NCBI GenBank assembly: GCA_012295275.1
Contig: CM022666.1
Location: forward strand, 13,983,106-14,047,105
DNA: 64,000 nt
From: Chrysomallon squamiferum
Lineage: Eukaryota > Mollusca > Gastropoda > Neomphalida > Peltospiridae
Direction: 5' to 3'
The position numbers were made by a program, and so were the translations under genes. Under the pieces are notes generated by a model that saw only the letters and a list, made by a program, of their open reading frames with translations, searched no databases and was not told where the DNA came from. Shown in pieces: positions 1 through 12,579 of this stretch (position 1 is the first letter of the stretch; every line of letters begins with the position of its first letter).

Positions 1-182
1 AAAATTGTAGGCTAAAAAAACTGAAGAAAAATAAATTAATTGAAAACGAAAAAAAAAAAATAAAATAAAAAAAAAAAAAAAATGAAAAGGCAGTGAAAAA
101 CATGAAAGAGAAAACTCGTTTAATTTGTGTTATGGTCCTTATCAATATTTTTACAGCTTCTTCCAAGTCTTAGAAATATTTT

Positions 183-215
<33 letters not shown>

Positions 216-545
216 AAAAAAAAAAATAACAAAAGTACAAAGGGCTTATTCGTACTGTATCGATTTGATTTACGTCAAGTTCGGTGAAAAAATTATTTTT
301 ATATTAAATTCGTAAATATTTATTTCAAAAATTACTGAAGAGGATTGAACACAAAACATGATTTATTTCATTTCTTTGTTTTTTTTTTCTTGTTAGGAAT
401 ATTGTGTTCTGTTATATTGATTGCTGTTGTTGTTGTTATTTTACTGTCAAACTTTTTTTTTTTAAGATTTTAAAATACAGTTCAGGGAAAAACATTTGTG
501 TCCACTTCTGGAACATAATGAATATAAGCACAGTATTCTTTTATA
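1..545. other. AT-rich non-coding start of window
   Basis: Contains several poly-A runs (about 50-80 and 184-228) and a poly-T stretch near 379. I see no supportable exon or RNA gene. Confidence 0.6.
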
Positions 546-870
546 TTTTACACACACACACAGACAGACACAGACAGACACAGAGACAGACACAGACACA
601 GACACAGACACACAGACACACAGACACTAAGACACTAAGACACACACACAGACAGACACCCACAGACACACACAGACACCCACACATACACACACACAGA
701 CACACACACACACACACACAGACAGACACAGACACTAAGACACACACAGACACACACAGACAGACACACACACAGAGACACAGACACAAACACAGACAGA
801 CACACACACAGAGACACAGACACACACACAGACAGACATACACACAGACACAGACATACACGTACACTCT
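546..870. repeat. CA/CAGA minisatellite
   Basis: About 325 bp of CACA, CAGA and CAGACA words. Open frames run across it on both strands (Thr/His/Gln/Asp-rich or Cys/Val/Leu-rich), but only because the repeat lacks stops. I do not regard them as genes. Confidence 0.9.
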
Positions 871-1390
871 GTACAGCTGACTAAATATGGCAGCCGAACT
901 CAAGTTATTTAGTGTAAATGCAGCTTTAGAAAATGAAATGTTTGCAAAAAAAAAAAAAAAAAAAAATAAAAAAAAAAAAATAAAAAGGCTAGAAATGGTC
1001 ACAATTTTCTTGTCAAATTTATTATTTATTATTTCTGTAGCCCCAGTTAACGCGCAAACTGCAGTTTTCGGTTCTCATATTAAAACTTATTTCAGTGAGT
1101 TTTACAGAATCGCTTGGAAAGTGAAAGCAGAACTGCTAAACAAAGGAGTATGGATTATTTTTATATTAAAATCGTGGAGGCGACTTTTAATTTTTTTTTC
1201 CCCCATTAATAATACGAAAGACTTATTTTTTTTTCAATTTCAGTTGTTTTTTGTTGTTTTTTAAATTATTTTTTTCAGTAAAATGAAATTTCTATTTACT
1301 AATTTAGTTATTTTGTATCTGGAGGAAACGAAATACAGTTGTCTGCATTTATTTCTCCAGATCCTTTCTTTCTTTCTTTCACTCATATTT

Positions 1391-1412
1391 GCTACTACCA
1401 CTACTACCACTA

Positions 1413-1469
<57 letters not shown>

Positions 1470-1860
1470 GAACCATTATTATTGTTATTTTTGTTGTTGT
1501 TGTTTTTGTTTTTGTTGTTGCTGTTGTTGCTGTTGTTGCTGCTGTTGCTGCTGTTGTAAGATTGTAAGATCCCACAGCTCTTCAGCTTGGTTCATATTGT
1601 GGTATATTTTGATAATGATGATTATGATGACAATGATTATAATGATGATGACAATGATTATAATGATCATGACAATGATTATAATGATGATGACAATAAT
1701 GACAATGATGATGGTGATTACGATGACGAAGAAAATAATGATAATATTGATGATAATTACGACGAAGACGACGAAGGTGATGATGATGATGATGACGATA
1801 ACGACGACGACGACGACGATGATGATGATGATGATAATGATAATGCCAGGACGATGTTAA
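1391..1860. repeat. Compound trinucleotide array (CTA)n, (GTT)n, (GAT)n
   Basis: A CTA/CCA block at about 1391-1470 is followed by a GTT/GCT block to about 1555. From about 1610 to 1845 there is a GAT-rich block with a roughly 20-bp higher-order unit (TGATTATAATGATGATGACA-like) near 1630-1700. Confidence 0.85.
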
Positions 1861-2088
1861 TGAGGATGAACATACTGATATAATCAATTTGATCATCTCA
1901 CTTTTCTCTGCAACAAAACTAATTAAACAACCCAAAACACACAAATATAACTCAACAAACAAATCAATAATTGTAAAAGATCATCAGAAAACCAAAAACC
2001 CCCAAAATCCTTTTTATTTATAAATTAAAATGTTAACAAATAAATCAAATTAAATCCTACTCGGTTTAAAGATTTTATTGAGATTGTT

Positions 2089-2127
<39 letters not shown>

Positions 2128-2779
2128 AAATAAAAAAGATCAAAATAATATCATAAAGCCTCGAGTGGTATTGGTAATGTCAGGGGTCCCTAGGACTGGT
2201 TTTAATAAACGAACTTCTATTGATTTCCACCATGTTTCAGTTTGCCCTGAAGGTCTAGAGAAAACCGGGAGGTAAAACTCGACTTCATTGATTGTGAAAA
2301 AACACAAAACACAAAATCTCACTTCCATAATATCAGTATGCATGTACATAAAATTCCTTTTATACATAAACTTGAAGAAGAATAAGAAGACGAAGATGAA
2401 TAAGAAGATGAAGATGAAGAATAGGAAGAATAAAAGGAGGAGGAGGAGAGAAAGATGAATATTCAAAAGAATGATGAAAAGAAGATTTGGATGATGATGG
2501 TGATGATAATGAAGAAAACGAAGGAGGTCAGTTCACGATGATGATGAAATGGAAGAACAAACGTTTACAAACTAGTAATTAATATGAAACATGAAACAAG
2601 CAAAACTCAGTCTAAATAAACAAGTCTGTATATATTAAGTTGAAAAGAAATAAAATAATACTTTACCATCATAACGACTGTTCGAGCTGTAATATTTATT
2701 AATCTGTGGTTCTAGCACGCCTGTCGTGTAACGGCTATTTTGTGCATAACTTTATTTCGCAAACGAAAATGAAGCGTTC

Positions 2780-2940
2780 GCCTCATTTTATTTTATTTAT
2801 TTATTATTATTGTTTTTATTTATTTATTTATTTATTTATTATTATTGTTTTTATTTATTTATTTATTTATTATTATTGTTTTCATTTATTTATTTATTTA
2901 TTATTATTGTTTCTATTTTATTATTATTATTTTTTTTATT
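2780..2940. repeat. (ATTT)n/(ATT)n minisatellite
   Basis: Repeated blocks of TTTATTTATT, ATTATTATTG and TTTTTATTTA give three to four copies of a unit of roughly 35-40 bp. Confidence 0.8.
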
Positions 2941-3112
2941 AGAATGTCGATGGTCAGTTTAATTCCCGTGCTTTCTCTCTGTTTATCGATCTGTCTCTCT
3001 GTCTATCTATGTATCTGTATCAGTGTATCTACTTACCTTTCTAACCTATCTTTGGTCTGTTTGTCTTTCTGTGTATCTGATTATGTATGTTTGTGTGTGT
3101 TTTACGTATATG

Positions 3113-3163
<51 letters not shown>

Positions 3164-3689
3164 GTATCGATTTATATCTTTGTTACTGCGGTATAAAATA
3201 GGGTTTATAGCTATCTGGGGTTCCCAGTTTTCAGTAATCAGTAAAAGTTCACTTTAAAAGCTGAATTTTATACGGACGTTTATTCACAACGAGAAACATT
3301 AAATATTTATTCATTCATCGATTCTTTCATTGATTTCATCTTCGTTCTTGTTTGTGATCCAGCAGCTTGTTGTAAAACGTCGTAACTGTTACTGTGGCAG
3401 GTTTCATATTTCTCTTTTAATTTCAACCTGTTTGCTTAGTTTGATAAAATGGTTGCGTGTTGTGAATATCAGACTTGTCATTTGTGGGATATGGCGATGT
3501 GGGATCATGTCTTGTTTTCTCTCGGCTCTGTTATCGGAGCAGATCCAGAACGTGGGATGAAGCAATTGGTTTAAATTATTATGGATGGATAGATGCACGG
3601 ATAGACGAGATAGAGAGACAGACAGATATAAAGTCAAATGAATGTATAGATATTTGAACTGGTAGGTCTGTAGATGGATGCAGAAATAT

Positions 3690-3844
<155 letters not shown>

Positions 3845-4021
3845 AAAAAAATGTCTTTCCGTCAGAAGAAAGATAGATAAAATAGATGATGGACAGGAAA
3901 AACGTTTCATACATATGTTGTTAGTTAAAAGTCTTACACTATTAGAATAATGAAAAAGGTTTCAAGGAACATAATTATGGACAAATAATAGTTATGATGA
4001 TGATGATGATGATAACAATAA

Positions 4022-4062
<41 letters not shown>

Positions 4063-4329
4063 ACGAAAAGAAAACAAATAAATCAAGAAAAGCAAATCAA
4101 AAGAAGCAACAAGAAGAAAATATCACAGTTAAAAACACACCTTCCTGATGTTCGATTCAGTGGCGCGATCCAGCTACCTGCTGATCGTTTACCCACACGA
4201 ACGACTAAGCTGGAATGTTTAATTCTGTCATTACAATCTATTTCAATCACCTGTTTTATCTGTCCATTTCACTAAACCTTTATTTAACATTTCATCTTTC
4301 AAAATCCAAACCTACGCATGCAATACAAA

Positions 4330-4720
4330 TTCATTTGAACCGTCGTTACTGGAAATTACTCATTTCTTTTTTTGTTTTCAAATCCTGACGATAAAACTGG
4401 CCTATCTGCGGAAAGACTAAATACGGATTTGTCTATGGGCGTCTGACATTTCCCCAGTCTGGCCTCCGGTATCGAAATGGGTTTAAATTTAACTCTCTGC
4501 GTGTTGCACCGGTTGCGCACGGCTGTCAATAGCTCTGGCCCGAAGCTGTAGTTTCCGGAAGGGAGATAACTCTGTCCGGCTGACATGCTGTTGTACTTAT
4601 TTGCTGTGTTAACTTCTAAAGAAGAACGCAGGAGCGAAAGATTTCTAGTTGTAATTATTACGTCACGGTAACAATCAAAATGCCTTCGTTTTAAGATGAC
4701 CATAGTCCTGTTTGGTTAGT
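4330..4720. other. GC-richer island with GGGAGATAAC motif, possible old repeat
   Basis: This stretch is clearly less AT-rich than its surroundings and contains GGGAGATAACTC at about 4561, a word that recurs near 9701 and that I associate with dispersed molluscan repeats. A minus-strand open frame of 115 codons (4356-4703) crosses it but has no recognisable domain. I read it as a relic of a dispersed element rather than a gene, with low certainty. Confidence 0.3.
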
Positions 4721-4777
4721 GTTAGTGATTTTTTGTATAGTTGAGCTACTAACAGTTGTAGAAGCAGCAGCATCAGC

Positions 4778-4815
<38 letters not shown>

Positions 4816-5222
4816 CAATAGCAGTAGCTGTAGTGCATTATTATTATCAGTAGTAATAGTATTTATATTAGTAGTAATAGTTGTGGTAGCGGTGGTAGCA
4901 GTAGTAGTTGTTGGAATTGTTGTAATAGTAACACAGGGTCTAGTAGTTGCAACAATTTCCATCCCGATGCACACAAACCAAATATTACAATTCATATTAA
5001 TACAGAAATTTACTCATACAGAAAATATTCAGTCTAATGTACTCAAGGACAAATTAACGGCGGAATTGAAAGGAATTGTTCAACAAAGCAGACTGAATCA
5101 CTGTTCATTCACGTGGAGATATAAAATATAGACGCGCGTAGGTTTTCGCTAATGAACCGGTGTCTTAGGGGACAATAATTTTGTCGGCGTCAGCCTCGTT
5201 TTGACGGATTACGCACAAGCGC

Positions 5223-5432
5223 GTGCTGACACTGAAAAACAAAAAGTGTAAACGAAAATGGAGTCAATTAGTCTGTAATGAACGAGACTTCCGGAACACG
5301 AGCGCCTGGCTGTGGGTCAGGAAGTCGTGCAAGGAACGGCTGATCAACGTGAAGGGCTGTCGATCCGGAAACGGCAGTCTCTTCGGCACAAAGGTCAAAG
5401 CTTGTAAACTTGTAGGACTCAAAATCAAATAA
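5223..5432 (+). CDS. Possible terminal exon of unknown gene
   Basis: About 150 bases here (5279-5430) are much richer in G+C than the flanks. They encode a cysteine- and basic-rich segment (WVRKSC, VKGC, then a lysine-rich end) followed directly by TAA and an AATAAA-like word at about 5429-5434. No upstream exon, signal peptide or clear acceptor was found; the best candidate is the AG near 5270, with a poor pyrimidine tract. I do not recognise the family. It could be the end of a secreted-protein gene further left, or chance. Confidence 0.25.
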   Translation: MLTLKNKKCKRKWSQLVCNERDFRNTSAWLWVRKSCKERLINVKGCRSGNGSLFGTKVKACKLVGLKIK

Positions 5433-5619
5433 AAACAGAAACATGAAACAATTAGGAGGTAGATTTATCGGTCCAGACTGGAAGACACTGTAATCGATTC
5501 TCGTGGAGTCTACAAACACGTTTACCGGGACGGCGTGAAATCAGCTTTCCTGTTTTCTCACCGAACGACATTCGAAACCTGTAACACTGTGTAATCAGAG
5601 AAGAGTGAGACCGCTATTA

Positions 5620-5810
<191 letters not shown>

Positions 5811-6129
5811 CTTATTCTGAGTAATTATAAACACGCTATTTAGATAATTTTATTACTAAATATATATTAACTAAAAATCGGATTACACTTTGATCAGATT
5901 AGACTAGCGAAACCCTGTTGTTTTATGTATGTTGTATTACAGGGCATCAAAACATTGGGGGTGGGTGGGGGAGGGGCGTCGGGTCAGGTGCTGAGCGAAT
6001 TAATTAATGAGATCAGTTAGGCTTATTGTTCACACATAATTGTCAGTTAGCAAACGTAGCTTGACTTCTGCTTCTATTTATACCTATAGCCTAGAAAGTA
6101 ATTATATATCTCAGCATCATTATCATTGA

Positions 6130-6374
6130 CGTCGTTATCATATCGTCGTCAACATCGTCATCGTTGTTGTCATCATCATCACCATCACCACCATCATTAT
6201 TATCATCATCATCATTATTATCGTCGTCGTCATCATCATCATCATCTCATCATCATCGTCGTCGTCATCATCATTATCATTATCGTCGTCGTCATCATCA
6301 TCACCACCATCATCATCATCGTCGTCGTCATCATCATCATCGTCGTCGTCATCATCATCATCATCACCTTCACC

Positions 6375-6405
<31 letters not shown>

Positions 6406-6450
6406 TATCATCATCGTCGTCATCGTCATCATCATCATTATTCTCACTAT
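6130..6450. repeat. (TCA)n/(TCG)n trinucleotide array
   Basis: About 320 bp of TCA, TCG and TTA triplets. It runs up to the splice acceptor of the knottin-like gene's exon at about 6454/6460 and so appears to form the pyrimidine-rich end of that intron. The poly-His, poly-Ser and poly-Ile frames are artefacts. Confidence 0.85.
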
Positions 6451-6453
6451 CAG

Positions 6454-6792
6454 TTTCAGCTTTCAACTGCAAGTGGTCTAACGAAGGATGTAGTTCGTAC
6501 AGCGAATGCTGCAGCAAAAGGTGTGAACAGCCACATCCGGGCACTAACCCGCGCTGCACGAAGAGCATGCTCAACCAGTACTGTATGAACACGTACCAGT
6601 GCGAGGATAGACTGATCTGCGGAAGAAACAACCGCTGCTGCGCTAAGTATGTCGCGTTTCTGAACTCTTCTTTTCTGGGAGATAGGAAACGTATGGGAAC
6701 CAGACATCTTTTTTTTTTTCTTTTTTTTTCTTTTTTTTGATATTATTTTTTTAATTTTGATTTTGTTTTTAATTTTAATATTAATTTTATTT

Positions 6793-6827
<35 letters not shown>

Positions 6828-6832
6828 TATAA

Positions 6833-6879
<47 letters not shown>

Positions 6880-7254
6880 GATTTGATTTTATGTTATTTT
6901 AATTGTATTTATTTATTTTATTTATTTGTATTTATTTAATTTAAATTGTTATTTCTCACAGATAAGAAACGAATAGATTATTAAAGGAACCAGAATCATA
7001 ATTTATTTAAATACTTATTTATTTATTTATTTATATTAAAACGTCAAAACTAATTCTCTATTTTTTTCTTTACTGTTACAAATACAGCGTTTTAATATCT
7101 TGATTTCTACCGACATTTGTATTCAAAACTCTTCATTAAACTAACGTCTTTTAATTTGATATTAAATGTCGTTTTAGTTCGATTACAAATATTCTGCAGT
7201 TATTGATTTTATTGTTATCTTGTTGTTATTAGTGGAGTGATTTATGTATTGCTA

Positions 7255-7313
<59 letters not shown>

Positions 7314-7530
7314 GTTGTTGTTATTATTCAGATATTGGGGTGCCTGTCGAAGGAAATGGGATTGTTGTGACCAAGATCAGTTTTGTTTAGAAGTGGACGG
7401 ATTCTATTACAGACGTTGCCTGTACGGAAAAGTCGAATATAAAAACCAATCAACACGTGCGGTTGTGATGACAGACATTTTACAGTATGTTTTCCCGATC
7501 TTGATCTTAGCTCTTTATGTTTATACATAA
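6454..7530 (+). CDS. Knottin-like cysteine-rich protein with hydrophobic C-tail (3' exons)
   Basis: Two exons are seen. The first runs from about 6460 (alternative acceptor 6454) to 6646; the second is 7332-7530 with stop at 7528-7530. Donor GTATGT and acceptor TTCAG join in frame (phase 2). The segment has 16 cysteines. The first group is C-x6-C-x5-CC-x3-C-x10-C, the inhibitor-cystine-knot arrangement. It is followed by C-x5-C-x5-C-x5-CC and by a third group with another CC pair. The last about 20 residues are hydrophobic (FPILILALYVY), which could be a GPI-anchor signal or a short membrane segment. The 5' exon with a signal peptide was not found, so the gene is incomplete. Knottins serve many roles, including peptides, inhibitors and lectin-like adhesion proteins; no specific function is claimed. 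A possible AATAAA lies at 7618-7623. Confidence 0.65.
6755..7331. repeat. AT-rich intron with (ATTT)n and (TTA)n
   Basis: This intron of the knottin-like gene contains (ATTT)n at about 6796-6830 and (TTA)n at about 6836-6880 and 7255-7325. The last array ends only a few bases before the acceptor AG at 7330-7331. Confidence 0.8.
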
Positions 7531-7559
7531 AAATATTTGCTCATTTGTTTCCTAAGATA

Positions 7560-7560
7560 T

Positions 7561-7596
<36 letters not shown>

Positions 7597-7809
7597 GTGT
7601 GTGAAATTTTGTGATGAAATAAATCATTTTGATAATATTTTGTATATGGGTGTGCGTGCGTTCGTGCATAGAGTGAACCATCATAGCAAGGCCCTATCAT
7701 GTAAGAAGAATTTAATCAAAATCTGTAATTGTGACATCATTGCGTACGTGGCATAACAGTTTCCTTTGAGATTTCTCCTAATGTAAGACAAATATTAAAA
7801 TAAAACATA

Positions 7810-7850
<41 letters not shown>

Positions 7851-10159
7851 AATTTTAAAATTTTTTATTTTAAAATTTGTTAATATAGAAGAAAAAATAA
7901 AAAATAATAAATAAATAATAATAAATTACAGATAATAAACAACAACATAACCAACAACAACGACAACAGCAACAAAACCCTCCCCAAAAACCCCATAAAA
8001 ATAATGACGTCAGCCACTTGGAAAAATCAAATCAAATAAAACATAAAAAAAACAAAACAAAACAAAACGGAACAAAATAAAAGAAAAAAAAACGAACAAA
8101 AGAAAACAAATCAAAGCAAAACAAAACGAAATAAAATAAAATAAAATAAAACAAAATAAACCAGAAGAAAGAAAAAGTGATTATTTAAACACCCACGTTT
8201 TTCTAATCTTTGCACCAAAAAGATGTGAAGGCGTTTTTTTTTTTTTTTTTTTTTTTTTCTTCCTTTTGTCTTTCCCTTCTTTTTGTAACAATAAACCCGC
8301 AGAGCTGTAGCAGTAGTGGCAGTAGAAGGTGAGTGATGTAAATGAGGTAGCAGTAGCAGTAATAACATAAATCATAGTAGAACGACAAAAAAAAAAAAAA
8401 AAATAAAATAAAGAAGAACAAACGAAAAAAATGAAGAAAAATAAAGGGATTATTATTTAATTCAGAACATATTTATTTATTCTCGTTAAATCACGATCTT
8501 AAGACTCTTTGTACGAAATGGTCAGTCTAACCTTTCATTACACTATTCTTCTTCATTATAACTCAGACATAAATGTCACTGTTGCCTGCAACACCAATTT
8601 GTATTTAAAATTTCTCTGATCATAGGACGATGCCTGCAGGATGCAGAAATCTTCAGTGTGGGAGGCGAGATAGGTAACTAGGGAAATGACGTAGCGAAGA
8701 CCAGTCAAGTGCCAGAAACTGCTATTTTATTACGACTATATGCGTTTATTTATGGAGTACGGAGTTAGAAAAGTAGAATGTATTAGCGACAGAAATTTGC
8801 AAAATATTTCCAGACATTTACTTGTGTCTGTGTGGGTGGGTGGTGTGTTTTTGTTGTTTAAAAGTAGTCACGACTGTAAGTATAAATTATTTTAGCTAAT
8901 GATCTTATGATTCGACAGTCGTGGCATGTTTAAATAACTAAATATTTTATAACTTTTTAACCCAAGTACACCAGTCTAGCACTTTCTACATGTACAGATC
9001 TAGTGTTTAAAATATGTATGATCAAATATTAATAGTACGATTATAAAAAGGCTTTCTAACTATAAAGCTTTTATAAGTACTAGTAGTTTAGTAATAGTAG
9101 CAGTTGTTGTTGTACTACTACTACTATTAAACTGTTGTAGTAATAATGATGATGATAATTAAAAACAAAACAATAACTAAAGATAAATAAAACTCGTTTG
9201 AGCAATGTTTTATATTTATTTTTCAGTAATACACATATATCACAGTTTCAGTTTTGACATCTTCTCGTATCTTCAAACTCTGATATCGTTTTTTAAAAAG
9301 AGTTGGAATTATAGTATTAATCAACTCTTTGTATTTAAAAAATTCAAGATTAAAATATAAGGTTAACTATAAAATATTTCTTCATTCTTTAAAATAAATA
9401 AAAATACACTTCTAATAAGAATATTAATAATATTTATTATTATTCATTAATAAGAAAAAAAAAAAACATTCACTGCTTTTTGGCTTAAATAGATTTCAAT
9501 ATTACAGTTGTTGGAAGCAAAACTGAATGTGACTAAACCTTCATCATTTCTGACAAAATATTTAAGTAAATTTTACTAAAATCATACAATTAAATAAATA
9601 CTTAAAATAAAATAAAATAATAAGTTTTAGCTCAGCTAGCTAAGACCCAAGTATTTACTCAAGTTGATGTAATGAAAACAAAAATTATAATACTTAATGG
9701 GAGATAACTCAAGGGAAGGGAAGTAAATGTGTAAATGCATTTTTTTTTTTTTAAATAACAAGAATTTACAATGTCAGGAATGAATAAAATCAACATTTTG
9801 GCTTTTTTTTCAATATATATATATATATAAATTTATAATTTAAAAGTTTAAATTATCACAGTCACATAAATTATTTATCTGAAGAATTAACAAGAAATAT
9901 TATGTTGCTATAAATTAATATTACATTGAATCAAACACTGTTTTTCATACAAGTAATATTCATCAGTGAATTATTATTATAACTAATAATATTTCAGTGA
10001 CTTTGAAAGCAGTGAATGTATTCACACCTGGTGAAATTCACACAAAACAAATAGAGTAACCCTTTGTTCAGGTATAGATGCTTATCTCAGTACACTTCAT
10101 AATGAAAAGTATATACCATTTAGACAAGTGAAAAAAACCCCATAACAACACATAATTTA

Positions 10160-10205
<46 letters not shown>

Positions 10206-10222
10206 TTCTAAAATGAAATAGA

Positions 10223-10253
<31 letters not shown>

Positions 10254-10325
10254 AAAAAACAGTAATGGTAAGAAATAAGATCCCAAAAGAAAAAGAGAAA
10301 CAAAACAACAACATTATTGGATATC
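7560..10325. other. Intergenic, AT-rich, no gene seen
   Basis: Holds poly-T (7563-7595), poly-A (7812-7848), an ATAAA/ACAAA-rich block (7900-8160), a GGGAGATAACTC word at 9701, and poly-A (10167-10202) beside (AAAT)n. The 3' untranslated region of the minus-strand LRR gene may extend into its right part; AATAAA on the minus strand is possible near 9220. No open frame other than low-complexity ones. Confidence 0.6.
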
Positions 10326-10329
10326 ACAG

Positions 10330-11161
10330 AATAAGCATTCAACTTTCACAGACAAACGTATCTCTGTAAAGCATTTGGTCTGAGATCACAGCATTTATAC
10401 AGCATTTGTCAAATGATATCAGTGGTTGAGATTCAACAATCAAGAAAGCATTTCAGAAAAAGCATTCACAGATGAAATAGTTTATGGGAAACAGTCATCA
10501 AACAGAATTTTACAGATAAAAGTTTTGGCAAAAACATTTAAAGAACATTATTACAGATTAATAATATTTCTTGAGCAGTGAAATATCTATTTCCTTATAA
10601 CTTCTATATAATGAATCAATCATGACTAAGCATTCATTATTCTGTTTCACAGATTTTCTGATGCTGAGAATCAATTACCAGGAATAAATTCTTTGCAGCT
10701 GAACATCAAACAACATTCTGTAAAATAAAGTATTTCACATATTTAAAAAGTTTTGAGAATCAGTACTCAAGAAAGTAATTCATAACTGAATCAGCCTTAA
10801 CAAAACATTCACATGGAGAATCAAACAATAAAACATTGTTTAGAACCAGTGAATATAAAACATTCCACTCATTCACTGAATTCTTTAGAATCAACAAACT
10901 TTAAGCATTTCACTGCCTGAAAGATCCAGTAACAAAGCATTCACGTAACAAATATATTTTTGTGAGAATTCTTCTTTTAAATGTAAAAGCATTCCATTGA
11001 TTGAATCAATTCTTGAGAATTGACAAACAAAAAATATTCCATTTTATTCGAATCACTGAAAAAGCATTCACGTCACGAATCAGCATTTTTTTTCATGAAT
11101 GCTTCTGTATAAAAGCATTCCACATACTGAATTGACTGTAGCCAAGCATTCATGCAGATAA
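10330..11161. repeat. Degenerate AAGCATTCA-type repeat block
   Basis: The words AAGCATTC, AGCATTTC and AAACATTC recur every about 35-60 bases, with GAATCA(A/G) or ACAGAT between them, over about 830 bp. It lies directly downstream of the stop codon of the LRR gene, so it probably forms its 3' untranslated region or immediate flank. Copies are strongly diverged, which points to an old tandem array. Confidence 0.6.
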
Positions 11162-12509
11162 TCAGTCACTGTACAGCATTTCATAGATTGAGTCAGTGCT
11201 GCAGGAAAATTCCTTCAGACAAGTTGGTGAGCAGGCTTTGAATATAAACGGAAGACATCGAATTCCAAATATTTTTGAGGCGGGTCTGATTATTCTGAGA
11301 CCCTCTCCAAACATTGGACCCTGGCAGCATTCACACACACCTCGGCTAAAACAGAGAAAAATTCATTAATATTTGCATGTTTGAATTGTAAATTAGTTAC
11401 CAAGGATGTGGAGTATGGCTTATAAACAAAAAAACAAGTATTTGATTTATAAATTAAAACAACACATATTTAGTGTATGATTTATAAATTATAAAAAACA
11501 AGTATTTGGTGCATGATTTATAAATAAAATAAAAAAGTATTTGGTCATACAGTTTATAAATAAAAAAACAAATATTTGTACAATTTATAAATAACAAAAC
11601 AAGTATTTGATGTAGGATATAAATAAAAACAAGAATTTGGTGTATGACATAAATAAAAAAAACAAGTATTTGGTGTACAATTTATAAATAAAAAAACAAG
11701 TATTTGGTGTATGATTTATAAATAAAAAAACAAGTATTAATACAATTTATAACTATATAAACAAGTAATTGGTGTACAATTTATAAATAAATAAAACAAC
11801 TATGAGATGTATGATTTATAAATAAAAAAAAAAGAATTTGATGTTTGACATATAAATTCATTTTAGTATGAACAGTTTATTGTATGAGAGAAGATAGTGG
11901 CTAATGTTAGAGTATTTGTTATTTTTACCAGTTGTCTACCAGAAATCTTTTATGTGCAGTTTCATACAGATATGAAAGGATATAATCTCAATTTTCAATA
12001 TACCTGTTATGAAAAACTGTCAAGAAGATGAAGAAGAAAAACAAAAAGAAAGAAGAAGAAGAAGAAAAGAAAAGAAGAAGAAAGAAGAAGAAGAAGAAGA
12101 TAAGAAAAGAAGAAGAAAAAAGAAAAAGAAGAAGAAGAAAAGAAAAGAAAAGAAGAAAATGAGATCACCATGACCTCATCATTTAGAGGTTACAATCGAT
12201 GAAGACTACAAACCTTGCAATGATTTTGTTCACAGCATCAGGAACTCTCTCTGGGTTGACTTCATGAAGTCTTTGTCTGTATATAGTAAGTGCAGCTATG
12301 TCAGTCAGCCTCTGAAAGTACCAAGTAACATATTTGTATTGTTCTGTCATCTCAAACCTCCGTTGTAGCATGCAATTAAACAAGAATGAGTTTCACCTGA
12401 ACTTTTTTTATAAATGAGAAGTAATTATTTCTGAATATATTGCACAAGAAATAATCACTTTTCAGTATTTACATTACAAAATTTAACAAATAGGACATAA
12501 GTCTGTATA

Positions 12510-12579
<70 letters not shown>

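Noticed and set aside
404-1002. Open frames rich in Thr/His/Asp/Gln or Cys/Val/Leu
   Set aside because: They are translations of a CA/CAGA repeat, with no complex sequence and no splice context.
1261-1962. Poly-Thr, poly-Val, poly-His and poly-Asp frames
   Set aside because: By-products of trinucleotide arrays read in several frames and both strands.
2140-2466. Minus-strand frame with a non-repetitive stretch (WWKSIEVRLL region, about 2160-2290)
   Set aside because: Short, no recognisable domain or splice partner; the rest of the frame is poly-Phe/Leu repeat. It may be a relic of a dispersed repeat.
4356-4703. 115-codon minus-strand frame
   Set aside because: Non-repetitive, but it spans a probable dispersed-repeat word (GGGAGATAAC) and shows no domain or exon structure. 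Kept only as a GC-richer island.
6126-6450. His/Ile/Ser-rich N-terminal part fused to the knottin-like frame
   Set aside because: It is a (TCA)n/(TCG)n intron end; the acceptor AG at about 6452-6459 separates it from the real exon.
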